NCBI RefSeq assembly: GCF_003026285.1
Contig: NZ_PYOD01000002.1
Location: forward strand, 496,001-560,000
Reading direction: 5' to 3'
Length of the DNA: 64,000 bases
Origin: Photobacterium profundum
GTDB lineage: Bacteria; Pseudomonadota; Gammaproteobacteria; Enterobacterales; Vibrionaceae
This document shows, piece after piece, positions 1-9,205 of the stretch. A program made the position numbers and the translations under genes. The notes under the pieces were generated by a model, which did not search any database, was not told the DNA's origin, and worked only from the letters and a program-made list of their open reading frames with translations. Positions within the stretch are counted from its first letter, which is position 1. The number at the start of each line of letters is the position of its first letter.

Positions 1-53
1 AAAAGAAGCAAAAACAACTTTTACAGACTGAATTATAAATAAGGATTATCTTC

Positions 54-566
54 ATGACTGCTTTTTTACTTTCTCAGATAATTATTGGGTTCGCAGCCTT
101 TTTTGATCTTTTATCTTTTCAGTTTAAAGAAAGGAAAAAAATCATCATTTGTTTCGTTTTTGCAGTCATTTTAATTGCTATTCATTTTGCATTATTAGAA
201 CAATGGACAGCAGCAGGGTTAATGGCTCTTGCGGCGGTTCGATACATCACGAGCCTTTTTACGACATCTAGACAAATGGTCGTACTGTTCTCTATAAGCT
301 CGCTTGTTGTGACATATTTTACTTATGCTGGCTTCATTAGTTTAATCAGTTGCGCTGCGTCTCTTTTTCAAAATGGAGCCGCCTTTTCTAAAGAAGATAA
401 ACAGTTGCGCCAGTTTATGATTCTCGCGACCAGTTGTTGGATTGTGCATAACATTATTATTGGTTCCCCTACTGCTGTTCTGCTTGAGTTGCTTTTTATT
501 ACCAGTAATTTTGTAGGCTATTACCGTTACTACATTAAAACCCCAAAAGAAGTAGCGGAAGCATAA
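54..566 (+). CDS. YgjV-type inner membrane protein
   Basis: The 170-residue product is almost entirely hydrophobic, with about five or six predicted membrane segments and short basic loops (for example FKERKK near residue 25). Overall length and pattern match the YgjV family of bacterial inner membrane proteins, whose function is unknown. The ATG follows an AAGGA element at a good distance, so the start is convincing. No same-strand partner is close enough to suggest an operon. Seen: membrane topology and start. Inferred: family name, from general resemblance. Confidence 0.8.
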   Translation: MTAFLLSQIIIGFAAFFDLLSFQFKERKKIIICFVFAVILIAIHFALLEQWTAAGLMALAAVRYITSLFTTSRQMVVLFSISSLVVTYFTYAGFISLISCAASLFQNGAAFSKEDKQLRQFMILATSCWIVHNIIIGSPTAVLLELLFITSNFVGYYRYYIKTPKEVAEA

Positions 567-736
567 AATTCAGCGTGTAACAGAAAAGAAATTGCACTTA
601 TTTATCTTTCAACATTACAGAAGAACTCTGCTATGGTTGTTTTCGTAAGGGTGAATTAAACATAAAATCAATCTGTTGATATAAAAATCATGATGACCCC
701 TCAACGAAACTCGATAAGTTGCTCTTTAGGAATGGA

Positions 737-910
737 ATGATGAAGAAAGTATGTTCAATGCTTGCGGGAATACTAGTCAGTATTCTACTTGCAGGCTGTA
801 CAACGAATGAAAACTACAGACCACCAGATGATCTTGAAAGTAAAGTAAGAGCAGAGCAACGTAAAGAAGAAGCTAACTGCATGCTAAATGGCTCTGCTAA
901 CTGTTTTTAA
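737..910 (+). CDS. Small lipoprotein, unknown function
   Basis: A 57-residue product with a basic N-terminus (MMKKV), a hydrophobic stretch and the lipobox LLAGC at about residues 19-23, so it should be lipidated on Cys and anchored in the outer or inner membrane. The mature part is only about 35 residues, charged, with two Cys near the end (ANCMLNGSANCF) that could form a disulphide. An upstream in-frame TTG at 719 is possible, but ATG 737 has AGGA just before it and gives a normal signal peptide. I do not recognise a family beyond lipoprotein. Confidence 0.7.
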   Translation: MMKKVCSMLAGILVSILLAGCTTNENYRPPDDLESKVRAEQRKEEANCMLNGSANCF

Positions 911-935
911 TTCAAAACAACAAAGATCCAAACAT

Positions 936-974
936 TAAAAAAGCCCTGATGAATATTCTTCATCAGGACCTTTT
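936..974 (-). terminator. Terminator at the end of the ABC-transporter operon
   Basis: Stem CCTGATGAA (945-953) pairs with TTCATCAGG (959-967). Read on the minus strand the stem is followed by a run of six or more T, just after the ATPase stop codon. On the plus strand a shorter CCTTTT follows, so it may also stop the lipoprotein transcript. Confidence 0.8.
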
Positions 975-989
975 AACAATAGCAAATAG

Positions 990-2123
990 TTAAACTAATA
1001 ACGACAGCTCGGTATCGATATCAAATAGATGACAATGCGACATATCAAAATGCATTGGCTTCATATCACCGTGTTTAATCATCTGATCTTGGCTAAATGG
1101 TACTCGCGCTACCAGCTTATCTTTGCCGATAGCTAAATATAAATATACTTCATTACCCATTGATTCAACGACATTGATTTGTAGTGTTTCAATATCTTGC
1201 AATACAGCTTCATTATCAAGGTCGTCAATAACAGTTATGTGTTCAGGTCGAATACCAAACCACACCTTTTGGCCGACTTTAGATATCACTTGTTCTGATT
1301 TATCACTTGGTAATAAAAACCGTGTCCCACAACCTAAAGTAACAAAACACTGGCTTCCTTCTAGTTCAATCTTACCCTTCATCAAATTCATTGCAGGCGA
1401 ACCAATAAACCCAGCCACAAACTTATTAGCAGGCTTTTGGTACAAATTCATCGGTGTATCGACCTGCATAATACGCCCTTGGTTTAGCACGCAAATGCGA
1501 TCGCCTAATGTCATTGCTTCAACCTGATCATGGGTTACATAAATCATGGTTGCATTCTGACCTTCGGCTTTTAAATCATTATGAAGCTGCGCAATACTCA
1601 CCCGAGTTGATACGCGTAATTTAGCATCTAGGTTTGATAACGGCTCATCAAATAAAAATACATCTGGCTTTCGTACCATTGCACGGCCCAGCGCTACACG
1701 CTGTCGCTGCCCGCCCGACATTTCACCCGGTTTGTTATCTAATAAATGGGTAATTTCTAACGTTTCAGCTGCTTCACGAATTCGGCGATCAATCTTGTGC
1801 TTATCAAGCTTTTGTTGCTTTAAACCAAAAGCCATGTTGTCGTAAACAGACATGTGTGGATAAAGTGCATAGTTTTGGAAAACCATAGAAATACCACGAT
1901 CTTTCGGCGGAAGATGATTAACCAGCTTATTGCCTATAATAATCTCACCACTACTGATCTCTTCTAAGCCTGCTATCATACGTAACGTTGTCGATTTTGC
2001 ACAACCAGACGGCCCCACAAATACCATGAACTCACCTTCTTCAATAGTAAGATCAACACCGTGTACTGCTTTAAATCCGTTTGGATAGGTTTTCTCTACC
2101 TGTCGAAGTACTACTTCAGCCAT
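990..2123 (-). CDS. ABC transporter ATPase, UgpC/MalK type
   Basis: 377 residues with the full order of a CUT1-type importer ATPase: Walker A GPSGCAKST (residues 37-45), signature MSGGQRQR, Walker B VFLFDEP followed by SNLDAKLR, the switch histidine in VTHDQ, and a C-terminal OB-like regulatory domain containing GIRPEH. It would power the two permeases encoded upstream in the same operon. The Walker A glycine before Lys is Ala (GCAKS for the usual GCGKS), a variant I believe also occurs in other sugar importers. It is the last gene of the operon, 14 bp after the HAD gene. Substrate cannot be read from the ATPase alone. Confidence 0.9.
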   Translation of the reverse strand: MAEVVLRQVEKTYPNGFKAVHGVDLTIEEGEFMVFVGPSGCAKSTTLRMIAGLEEISSGEIIIGNKLVNHLPPKDRGISMVFQNYALYPHMSVYDNMAFGLKQQKLDKHKIDRRIREAAETLEITHLLDNKPGEMSGGQRQRVALGRAMVRKPDVFLFDEPLSNLDAKLRVSTRVSIAQLHNDLKAEGQNATMIYVTHDQVEAMTLGDRICVLNQGRIMQVDTPMNLYQKPANKFVAGFIGSPAMNLMKGKIELEGSQCFVTLGCGTRFLLPSDKSEQVISKVGQKVWFGIRPEHITVIDDLDNEAVLQDIETLQINVVESMGNEVYLYLAIGKDKLVARVPFSQDQMIKHGDMKPMHFDMSHCHLFDIDTELSLLV

Positions 2124-2137
2124 TTGTATATCCGTTA

Positions 2138-2881
2138 TTATAGGTTCGAGATGCCAGACTCACGACAAAATGTGAGTTCAAAATCAGCCACTGACGCTAA
2201 AACAACGTCAGCGTAAGGCAACAGTTCAGATTCTGTCGCAGTACCAGTTAATACACCCACTTTGCGTGCGCCCGCATTAGCACCAAATTCCATATCTGAA
2301 ACGGTATCGCCAAACATCACAACCTGCTCAGGCTGTATGTTACATTGCTGACAAAAGCCCAGTAATAGTGCTGGTGCGGGTTTCGGTTCTATATCGCCAT
2401 CTGAAAAGCCGATGTAATCAAAAAGTTCAGTTAAACCAGCTAACTTCAAACTGTATAAAGTAGAATCGCGTGTATCTGCCGTTGCTATGCCTAGTTTAAA
2501 ACCTTTTTGTTTCAGTTTTATGAGCTTATCTTTTACGCCTGGTAAGGTTTGTACTAACTCGGGGTTATCTTCAACTTGTGCGTTAAAGCGAGATTTAACA
2601 ACAGCTGTAAACTCACTTAAATCACATTGGGGCTGAAGCATTTCATACCAAGTTAATGCTGTATCTTCAACGGGGTTCGAAGCCAATAAACCATGATTAT
2701 CGACGTATTCACCAAAAACACCAATCGCTTCAAGTAACTGAACTTCAGTGGTGTTAATCGTTTTATTGACCACATACATCGCTTTAATATCAGCTGCGAC
2801 ACCCTGTGCGACACGCAGCCACATCTGATGAAACTCTAATAATGTGCCATCTTTATCGAACAATAATCCTTTAATTTCCAT
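2138..2881 (-). CDS. HAD-family phosphatase (phosphoglycolate phosphatase-like)
   Basis: 247 residues with HAD motifs in order: FDKDGT near the N-terminus (nucleophile and acid Asp), a Thr in IATADTRDS (motif II), the lysine in EPKPAP (motif III) and GDTVSDMEFG (motif IV). A helical cap lies between motifs I and II, as in phosphoglycolate-type phosphatases. Its start overlaps the end of the PHP hydrolase gene by 11 bases, suggesting translational coupling. Inference: it removes phosphate from the monoester produced by the PHP enzyme or imported directly. The true substrate is unknown. Confidence 0.85.
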   Translation of the reverse strand: MEIKGLLFDKDGTLLEFHQMWLRVAQGVAADIKAMYVVNKTINTTEVQLLEAIGVFGEYVDNHGLLASNPVEDTALTWYEMLQPQCDLSEFTAVVKSRFNAQVEDNPELVQTLPGVKDKLIKLKQKGFKLGIATADTRDSTLYSLKLAGLTELFDYIGFSDGDIEPKPAPALLLGFCQQCNIQPEQVVMFGDTVSDMEFGANAGARKVGVLTGTATESELLPYADVVLASVADFELTFCRESGISNL

Positions 2882-4397
2882 TGTGTTCTACTTCCTTCAT
2901 TAGCTCACCCCATGTTGCCAGTATTGGCGAAGAAAAGTGGGGATGATTGCCGTTGTATACAGGGTTGATCATTCCCTCAAACTCGCCTTTTTGTATCTGC
3001 TGCCTATGCGTAGATTCTGCCTCTAGTCCAACTTCATTGGCATCACAATTGCTGATACCATAATCGCTGAAAACACCGCGTCGAATATCAAATCTGACCC
3101 ACATGTAGTGAGCCATATTTATATGAATATCTATACCTTCATTGGTAATAGGCAGTGTTAAAATGACCACACCATCGGCAATACATTCGGCGTAATAATG
3201 GTTATCTTTATCTGCTACTGCCAAGTGATAATCAACCGATTGCTCACCGACATTTTGGCCTGGCAGTAGATTTCCATCATTGATACTAAAAGCTAATCCA
3301 CAGCGTCTTTCGATATACACCTGCCCTTGCTGTAGCCCGGTAAGTATTCCTTCACCGCTTAAGCCATGTGAAAAAACAAAAGTAGAAGGATCACCATAAA
3401 TAGATGGTTCCGTTGCTTTAGGGTTGCGCTCATGAGGTTCAAGGTGGGAATCACTGCCGCCAACACCTGCAATACGGTGCCCAGCATTCCACATTGCACT
3501 TAATGTTGTTAAGGCCTTTTCAGTCGCCATTGGCGATGAAGACCAAGTAGGATCACAACAAATTTCCATGGTATTCACTGCAGATAATTGCAGGCTATCG
3601 AAATGCCAATGCCAAGGTTTCATCATCGGATGATTAATGCTGATACTGCCTTGTTGTTGCTCACCCACCAGTGAAAGACCTTGTTTAATCAATGCGTCAC
3701 TCGAGTAAGCGGTATTAAACATATTCAAGCCACAACGTGGGCCATGAACATTAAAATGCCCTTGGTCAGTTGTTACTTCAATACCCGGTAAAATGAGGGT
3801 TGTATCAAAAATCGGCAAAGCAGGGTGACAAATATTGTGCTCAGTCAGAAAGAAGAAATCTAACCCTTGCCTCTCAACGATATTCGTTGCCGCTTCTAGC
3901 GTATTGTGCCCATCAGATAACAGAGTATGAGCATGAAGATCGCCCCGATACCATTTTGATGCTGAGTTTTTAATATTGCTGTAATCGAAAATAATCGAAT
4001 TATCCGCAATCAGGTTCTTCGTGGTTGCAACGCTTAACAAGTTAGCATGCTCATCAGCTTTTGATACGCACTCAAAAGTAACATCAACTTGATATTGCAT
4101 CGCTTTCGGTGCGCGATTTTCGCCTTCAAGGTTATATAAATGAAGTTGCCACTGACCAGCCATCACATTACCAGCAATACCGCCAAGAGATGCGTTATCC
4201 GCGGTAATGACCAACTTTTTATGCTCTTTCACCCACAATACATTGCCGCGTAACTGCTGCTCTGCATCGTATAAATAACCGTAAAGAAAACCGGTTTTAA
4301 TGGTTGTTCCGGTAATTGATATCGTTTTTGTACCAGTAGGCACATCAACATTTAGTACCTGATGCCCAAAACTCAGCTCACCATCAAATCTCAACAT
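2871..4397 (-). CDS. PHP-domain metal-dependent hydrolase
   Basis: 508 residues from the ATG at 4397. An upstream TTG at 4427 is open, but the ATG has GGA seven bases upstream. The N-terminal ~150 residues look like a beta-sandwich domain. The PHP metal-site motifs follow: GDLHAHTLLSDG, LTEHN, GIEVT, NHP and GGSDSH. No signal peptide is visible, so it should act in the cytosol. PHP proteins of this kind are phosphoesterases or related metal hydrolases. Position between a Ugp-like binding protein and a HAD phosphatase suggests it cleaves an imported phosphodiester, replacing UgpQ. The substrate is inference. Confidence 0.8.
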   Translation of the reverse strand: MLRFDGELSFGHQVLNVDVPTGTKTISITGTTIKTGFLYGYLYDAEQQLRGNVLWVKEHKKLVITADNASLGGIAGNVMAGQWQLHLYNLEGENRAPKAMQYQVDVTFECVSKADEHANLLSVATTKNLIADNSIIFDYSNIKNSASKWYRGDLHAHTLLSDGHNTLEAATNIVERQGLDFFFLTEHNICHPALPIFDTTLILPGIEVTTDQGHFNVHGPRCGLNMFNTAYSSDALIKQGLSLVGEQQQGSISINHPMMKPWHWHFDSLQLSAVNTMEICCDPTWSSSPMATEKALTTLSAMWNAGHRIAGVGGSDSHLEPHERNPKATEPSIYGDPSTFVFSHGLSGEGILTGLQQGQVYIERRCGLAFSINDGNLLPGQNVGEQSVDYHLAVADKDNHYYAECIADGVVILTLPITNEGIDIHINMAHYMWVRFDIRRGVFSDYGISNCDANEVGLEAESTHRQQIQKGEFEGMINPVYNGNHPHFSSPILATWGELMKEVEHNGN

Positions 4398-4482
4398 GGT
4401 ATGTCCGTTTATTGTTTTAATCAGCAAGAGAAATAGGCGAGTAATTAACTCGCCTGTTTAAAGAGTGCTATATCGAGGGTTG

Positions 4483-5772
4483 TTATGAACGGTTGGCTCG
4501 ATCCAGAGCTCGCTGAGCTTTTTTTGCTGCTTGCTTTAGCGCTTTCTCTGCTGGAATATTTTCGATTTGAACTTGATCCGCAGCAATTGCTAGTGCATCG
4601 CTAATTTTGCCATTCGTTGGGTCTAAGAAATCTTTACTTGCAGTAGCCGCTTGCAACAATGGTATCAGTGCTTGCGGGTTGGCTTTTGTATATGATTGAT
4701 AATCAGCAACATTTTTCACGCTTTCACGTACAGGAATGTAGCCAGTAAACATAGACCAACGAGCTGTATTTTCTGCACTGGTATAGAATTCCATGAATTC
4801 AAATGCACCTTTTGCAGCGGCTTCGTCTGTGCCTGTTGGCATCACGAAAATCTGGGCACCAGCTTGAGGTGCTGCAGCGTGATCTCCCCAACCAGGCTGG
4901 GTTGTTGCAGCCAGTTGCGTGAAATCTAAATCGCCCTGATCACCCGATGAACCGGTATAACCTAAAGCACGATTTTTCACGACATCATCAATGGTTTTGT
5001 ACCAATATTCCCAGCCTTGACCGCCATGGTGAATACGCATAATTTTATCTTCATGTATCCACTGGCGGAAGCTATCCCATACTTCAACCCACTCAGGAGA
5101 ATCAATTAATACCGTTTTACCATCATCACTAATAAACTTAGCGCCGTTTGATAGCGCAGCATCCATTAAGTTATGTCTGCCCCACATTGGCTCCCAGCCA
5201 TAATAGGTCGTATTGCCCTTTGCATCTTTTTGAGTAACGGCTTGCGATACTTTGGCCACGCCTTGCCAGGTTTTCAGATCGTTTTCGGTAAAACCATTAT
5301 CGGCTAACACTTGTTTATTATAATAAAAGATCTGTGTCGTACCGTAAGCCGGTAAGCCATAAACGGTGCCATTTGGATATGTAACTTGCTGACGAAATGC
5401 ACTTAAGAAATCGTTGAAGTTAAAGTCATCGTCCATAAAAGTGCGTAAATCACGCACCAACTTACGTCCAGCCATCGATTCAGCTTGTGTCGAGTCGAGT
5501 AATACTACTTCAGGCGCAGTTCTTGACGCCATTCCCGCTTGCAGTTTCTGGAATGTCTCTTGATAATTGCCTTGAAGTGCACCTTTAATAACATACTCAT
5601 CTTGGCTGTTATTAAATTCGTCCATCATTTTTATCATCATTTGCTGCGGCTTCGTGCCACCTGAATACCAAAAGTTAACTTCTGTAGCTGCCATCGAAGA
5701 GCCAACGAAAGCCATATTACCCAAAACTGTGGTCGAACATAAAATTGCGAGTGTTTTCAGTTTCATATCCAT
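4483..5772 (-). CDS. ABC transporter periplasmic binding protein, UgpB-like
   Basis: 429 residues with a signal peptide (MKLKTLAILCSTTVLG to SSMA) and a family 1 binding-protein fold: YSGG, the cluster GNYQETFQKLQAGMASR, and GYIPVRESV near residue 340. GNYQ and GYIPV resemble positions of UgpB, the glycerol-3-phosphate and glycerophosphodiester binding protein, so a phosphorylated polyol ligand is plausible but unproven. The start is directly after the permease stop, with the SD inside that gene's last codons; Met at residue 3 is an alternative. It lies after, not before, the permeases, which is less common. Confidence 0.85.
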   Translation of the reverse strand: MDMKLKTLAILCSTTVLGNMAFVGSSMAATEVNFWYSGGTKPQQMMIKMMDEFNNSQDEYVIKGALQGNYQETFQKLQAGMASRTAPEVVLLDSTQAESMAGRKLVRDLRTFMDDDFNFNDFLSAFRQQVTYPNGTVYGLPAYGTTQIFYYNKQVLADNGFTENDLKTWQGVAKVSQAVTQKDAKGNTTYYGWEPMWGRHNLMDAALSNGAKFISDDGKTVLIDSPEWVEVWDSFRQWIHEDKIMRIHHGGQGWEYWYKTIDDVVKNRALGYTGSSGDQGDLDFTQLAATTQPGWGDHAAAPQAGAQIFVMPTGTDEAAAKGAFEFMEFYTSAENTARWSMFTGYIPVRESVKNVADYQSYTKANPQALIPLLQAATASKDFLDPTNGKISDALAIAADQVQIENIPAEKALKQAAKKAQRALDRANRS

Positions 5773-6690
5773 CTACTCTTTAACACCGTTATCGGCTATG
5801 CCGGACAAAATCGTTTTTTGACAAACAACGAACAATATAAGTAACGGCAGTACAGCTATCGTGCTCGCTGCCATAATTTCAGACCAGTTCAATCCATAAT
5901 TGCCTTCAGCAATAAAGAACTGTCGAATACCTATTGCAATAAGATTTAGCTCTTGAGTCGTAATAACCAAACTTGGCCACATGTAGCTGTTGTAGTTGGT
6001 AATAAACGTAATCAAGAACAGTGTTGCTAATGCCGAACGGCATTGTGGTAATACAATGGCCCAGAGAATTTTCATTTCCCCAGCCCCATCAATTCGTGCT
6101 GCTTCAATTAATGACGGATGAATTTTTAAAAACACCTGACGTAAGTAAAACACGCCAAAAACACTGGCTGCATTTGAAACAACTAACCCGGTATGGCTAT
6201 CTAATAAACCTAAATTTGCCAATGTGATGTAAGACGGTATATAAGTCACTGCGCCGGGCAACATGTAACACCCCATCACAACAAAATAGAGCACCGTTTT
6301 AGAACGAAACTTCAGTTGCGTTAACGCATAAGCAAACATCGCTGAGTTAATAATCACCAATAGCGTTGTAAATAACGCCACACTAAAACTGTTAAATATG
6401 TACAAGCCAAATGGCGCACTGTTAAACGTATCGATAAACGTTTCCCAGCGAATAGTTTCTGGTATTAAATTAAGAGGATTACTAAAGATTTCATCATTAG
6501 ACTTCAATGATCCAGACAGCATCCAAATAAATGGAAAGACCATTAATAAACCGGATAAAACTAAAAAAGCATGCTTAGAAATAATGGGGAATCTCGGTAT
6601 ATTTCGAATTCCTCGTTGAAACAAATTTTCACCTGAGAGGCTCGAAGTCTCTGTATTGACCGGTATCTCGAGCGTTTGTGTTGAGTTCAT
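5773..6690 (-). CDS. ABC transporter permease, UgpE-like
   Basis: 305 residues with about six membrane segments and the EAA loop EAARIDGAGEMKILWAIVLP around residues 195-215, which docks on the ATPase. The N-terminus carries an extra ~35 hydrophilic residues before the first membrane segment. This is the second inner-membrane subunit (MalG/UgpE class) of the importer. It follows the other permease by 11 bp and abuts the binding-protein gene, so all are one transcript. Function assigned from fold and neighbours; the transported compound is inferred. Confidence 0.88.
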   Translation of the reverse strand: MNSTQTLEIPVNTETSSLSGENLFQRGIRNIPRFPIISKHAFLVLSGLLMVFPFIWMLSGSLKSNDEIFSNPLNLIPETIRWETFIDTFNSAPFGLYIFNSFSVALFTTLLVIINSAMFAYALTQLKFRSKTVLYFVVMGCYMLPGAVTYIPSYITLANLGLLDSHTGLVVSNAASVFGVFYLRQVFLKIHPSLIEAARIDGAGEMKILWAIVLPQCRSALATLFLITFITNYNSYMWPSLVITTQELNLIAIGIRQFFIAEGNYGLNWSEIMAASTIAVLPLLILFVVCQKTILSGIADNGVKE

Positions 6691-6701
6691 AACATACTCC
6701 C

Positions 6702-7667
6702 TTAGTAATATACCCAGCGTTTACCCATTACAGTGTTGATGATTGTTAGCACCCCAGTAATCACTAAAATAATCATCGATGTTGCCGCTGCTGGCCCCAT
6801 GTCATATTGCTCAAACGCCTGTTGATAGAACAAATACAACAAGGTACGAGTACTTCCACTTGGACCGCCCTGCGTTAAAATTTGGAATTGGTCAAAGGCT
6901 TGAATAGCCGTAATCATATTAACGATGACAAGAAAGAATGTGGTGGGTGAAATCAACGGCAGCGTAATTTTAAAAAAGCGCGTTAATGGGCTGCAGCCAT
7001 CAATAAGAGAAGCTTCATATAAAGACGTTGGTATCTTATTTAATGCGCTAATGTAGAACAGCATTGTCCAACCGACAGCTTGCCAAACAGTCACAACCAT
7101 TACGGCAATCATTGCTGTATCACCACTTTCAAGCCATGAAACAGGTGCAATGCCTATCTTCGCAAGTAGTAAATTAACCAAGCCAGATTTTGATTCAAAC
7201 ACCCAAGACCAAACAATAGAAATAGCCACTGTGGGCGTAATCCACGGTGAGAAAATCACCGCACGGTAAAACTGGCTACCTCGAAAGTTCTTATGCAATA
7301 ACAAGGCAAAACCTAGCCCCAACATTACAGTAGGAATTACCACACCAAGAGAAAAGATAAACGTATTCATTAACGCTTGAATAAACGCGTAGTCTTCCAA
7401 CATATATTGATAATTTTCAATACCAACATAGCTATAGTCAGGTGAAATATAATCCCAATCGGTGAAGCTAATATAAATACTCCACCCAAAAGGAATAATC
7501 CAAAATGTCAGTAATGGAATCATTAAAGGTGCAATAAAAAATAATACTTTCGCCTTTTCTTTCATATTCCATTTACTGAGTAACGTTGAGCTATTGGTAT
7601 AAGTACTTTCGACACTCTGCTTATCACAGGTAGCACTTGCCATGGCCTTCACTGTTTGAGTCTTCAT
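6702..7667 (-). CDS. ABC transporter permease, UgpA-like
   Basis: 321 residues of MalF/UgpA class: a long cytosolic N-terminus (about 40 residues), six membrane segments and the EAA loop YEASLIDGCSPLTRFFKITLP. The segment MIPLLTFWIIPFGWSIYISF is typical of the first membrane helix of these permeases. It is the first structural gene of the operon, 135 bp downstream of a same-strand LysR gene. Together with the next permease it forms the channel. Seen: topology and EAA loop. Inferred: subunit type and substrate class. Confidence 0.88.
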   Translation of the reverse strand: MKTQTVKAMASATCDKQSVESTYTNSSTLLSKWNMKEKAKVLFFIAPLMIPLLTFWIIPFGWSIYISFTDWDYISPDYSYVGIENYQYMLEDYAFIQALMNTFIFSLGVVIPTVMLGLGFALLLHKNFRGSQFYRAVIFSPWITPTVAISIVWSWVFESKSGLVNLLLAKIGIAPVSWLESGDTAMIAVMVVTVWQAVGWTMLFYISALNKIPTSLYEASLIDGCSPLTRFFKITLPLISPTTFFLVIVNMITAIQAFDQFQILTQGGPSGSTRTLLYLFYQQAFEQYDMGPAAATSMIILVITGVLTIINTVMGKRWVYY

Positions 7668-7802
7668 GTTTCAACTGCTTCCTTAACAATACAACGCTAG
7701 TTTAAAGGGACTCTGTGACAGACTTATTTGAGTCAACGTCAAATTTTCCACGGTTTAACATAAGAAAATGTTATGGCACTGAATCATTACTGCTAAAAAT
7801 AT

Positions 7803-8678
7803 TTATGCTTCGATTGATTGGTGGTGTAACCAATCACAAAAGAAATTTACTTTGGCACTTCGCTGATTTGAAGTAATTAAAAAGTGCCCTGATTCAGAAG
7901 GCATCGACCCATCTAATGCCAGAACAATCTTGCCATCCAATAACAATTGTTTGGCAACTAACGAACGAACAAGCATAACGCCAACACCATGCTTTACAGC
8001 TTCTAAACCATGTAATGAGTTGCTTATCTCTAGCTGTATATTGGGTAGCGACGCTGGATACTGATTATGACAAAGCCATTGCATCCAGCTCTCTTCATAG
8101 CCTTTCACTTGAATAGCAGGCAACAATGACAAGTTTTGATTAGACAGTGCTTCTTGATTATTTAATTTAAATGCAGGGCTGCATACCATTAGCCAATGCT
8201 CTTGAAACAAACGTTCTGCACGCGTGTTTTCACTTTCGACAAAGCCATTTGTAATTTCAACATCGGTATCAATACACGGCTCACGCGATGGCCAATCAAT
8301 CAATGTAAGATCGAGTCGAATAAAGGGAAAGCGAGTTGCAAAATCAGACAGTTTGGGAATCAACCAATTATGCCCAATTGAGTGATTCACTTTGATACGC
8401 AGCACATCCGATTGCTGCTCACCAAATAATATCTGTGTTTGTAATTTTAAATGGCGCAATGAGCCCGTTACGATAGGTAAATATTGTTGAGCCGCAAGTG
8501 TAAGCGTTACACCTCGTTGGCTACGTTCAAATAAAGCGCAATTTAAAAACTGTTCAAGGCTTTTAAGCTGCTGGCTAACCGCAGCTTGCGTAACATGCAG
8601 TTCACGAGCGGCAGCACCGATAGATCCAACTCGGGCAACGGTTTCAAATGCGACTAATGCACGTAACGGAGGTAACAT
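7803..8678 (-). CDS. LysR-family transcriptional regulator
   Basis: 291 residues, the usual LysR length. The N-terminal helix-turn-helix reads AARELHVTQAAVSQQLKSLE (residues 22-41), as in the GcvA-like subgroup (start LPPLRALVAFETVARVGS). The C-terminal part is a substrate-binding domain. It lies immediately upstream of, and on the same strand as, the Ugp-like operon and is the obvious candidate regulator of it, although many LysR genes are divergent from their targets. The effector is unknown. Confidence 0.88.
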   Translation of the reverse strand: MLPPLRALVAFETVARVGSIGAAARELHVTQAAVSQQLKSLEQFLNCALFERSQRGVTLTLAAQQYLPIVTGSLRHLKLQTQILFGEQQSDVLRIKVNHSIGHNWLIPKLSDFATRFPFIRLDLTLIDWPSREPCIDTDVEITNGFVESENTRAERLFQEHWLMVCSPAFKLNNQEALSNQNLSLLPAIQVKGYEESWMQWLCHNQYPASLPNIQLEISNSLHGLEAVKHGVGVMLVRSLVAKQLLLDGKIVLALDGSMPSESGHFLITSNQRSAKVNFFCDWLHHQSIEA

Positions 8679-8762
8679 TCTCTGCCCTTCTAACTAAGAA
8701 AGAAGCAAAGTAATTCATACACATGACAGGGTCGTTACAGAACAAAGAAAGGAATGTGACAC

Positions 8763-8813
8763 TAAGTTACCAATCACATGCTTGTGGCTCAATGAGCCTG
8801 TATCGGTAACTTA
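8763..8813. repeat. Nested inverted repeat upstream of the LysR gene
   Basis: TAAGTTACC (8763-8771) pairs with GGTAACTTA (8805-8813), and a second stem GGCTC/GAGCC (8786-8798) sits inside. No T-run follows on either strand, so it is not a classical terminator. It lies between the SMR gene stop and the LysR start. It could be a regulator site or a 3' end structure. Confidence 0.45.
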
Positions 8814-8851
8814 ATATAGAACGACTTAATATATTAATAACCGTTTAATAT

Positions 8852-9205
8852 TCAATGTACAGTCGTATTTGAAAATACATTGATAATAACAGTACCCGCT
8901 AGAATCAAAGATATGCCCAAAACAGCAAACATATCTAATTGTTGACCATGCCAGAGCCAGCTAACCATCGAAACCAACACAATGCCAGCCCCGCACCAAA
9001 TAGCATACGCGATACCGATAGGTACCACCTTAACGGTGATTGCTAATAGATAAAAAGCCACTGCATAACCCATAAGTACAAAGATTGTTGGTATCGGTTG
9101 AGTAAACTGTTCTGTTTTAGGCAATAACGATGTCGCTACGACCTCACATAAAATGGCAATCACCAATGCAGACATAGGTGGTATAGCTGTTAACATTTGA
9201 AGCAT
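8852..9205 (-). CDS. Small multidrug resistance (SMR) exporter, EmrE-like
   Basis: 117 residues with four membrane segments. The essential membrane glutamate is in AILCEVVATSLL (EmrE Glu14 position), and the family stretch IGIAYAIWCGAGIV supplies the Trp of helix 3. The first helix resembles Qac/EmrE-type drug exporters more than guanidine exporters (Gdx), which usually carry a FEVGWA-type motif. SMR proteins act as dimers exchanging protons for cationic compounds. Met at residue 4 is an alternative start. No guanidine riboswitch is visible upstream. Confidence 0.88.
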   Translation of the reverse strand: MLQMLTAIPPMSALVIAILCEVVATSLLPKTEQFTQPIPTIFVLMGYAVAFYLLAITVKVVPIGIAYAIWCGAGIVLVSMVSWLWHGQQLDMFAVLGISLILAGTVIINVFSNTTVH

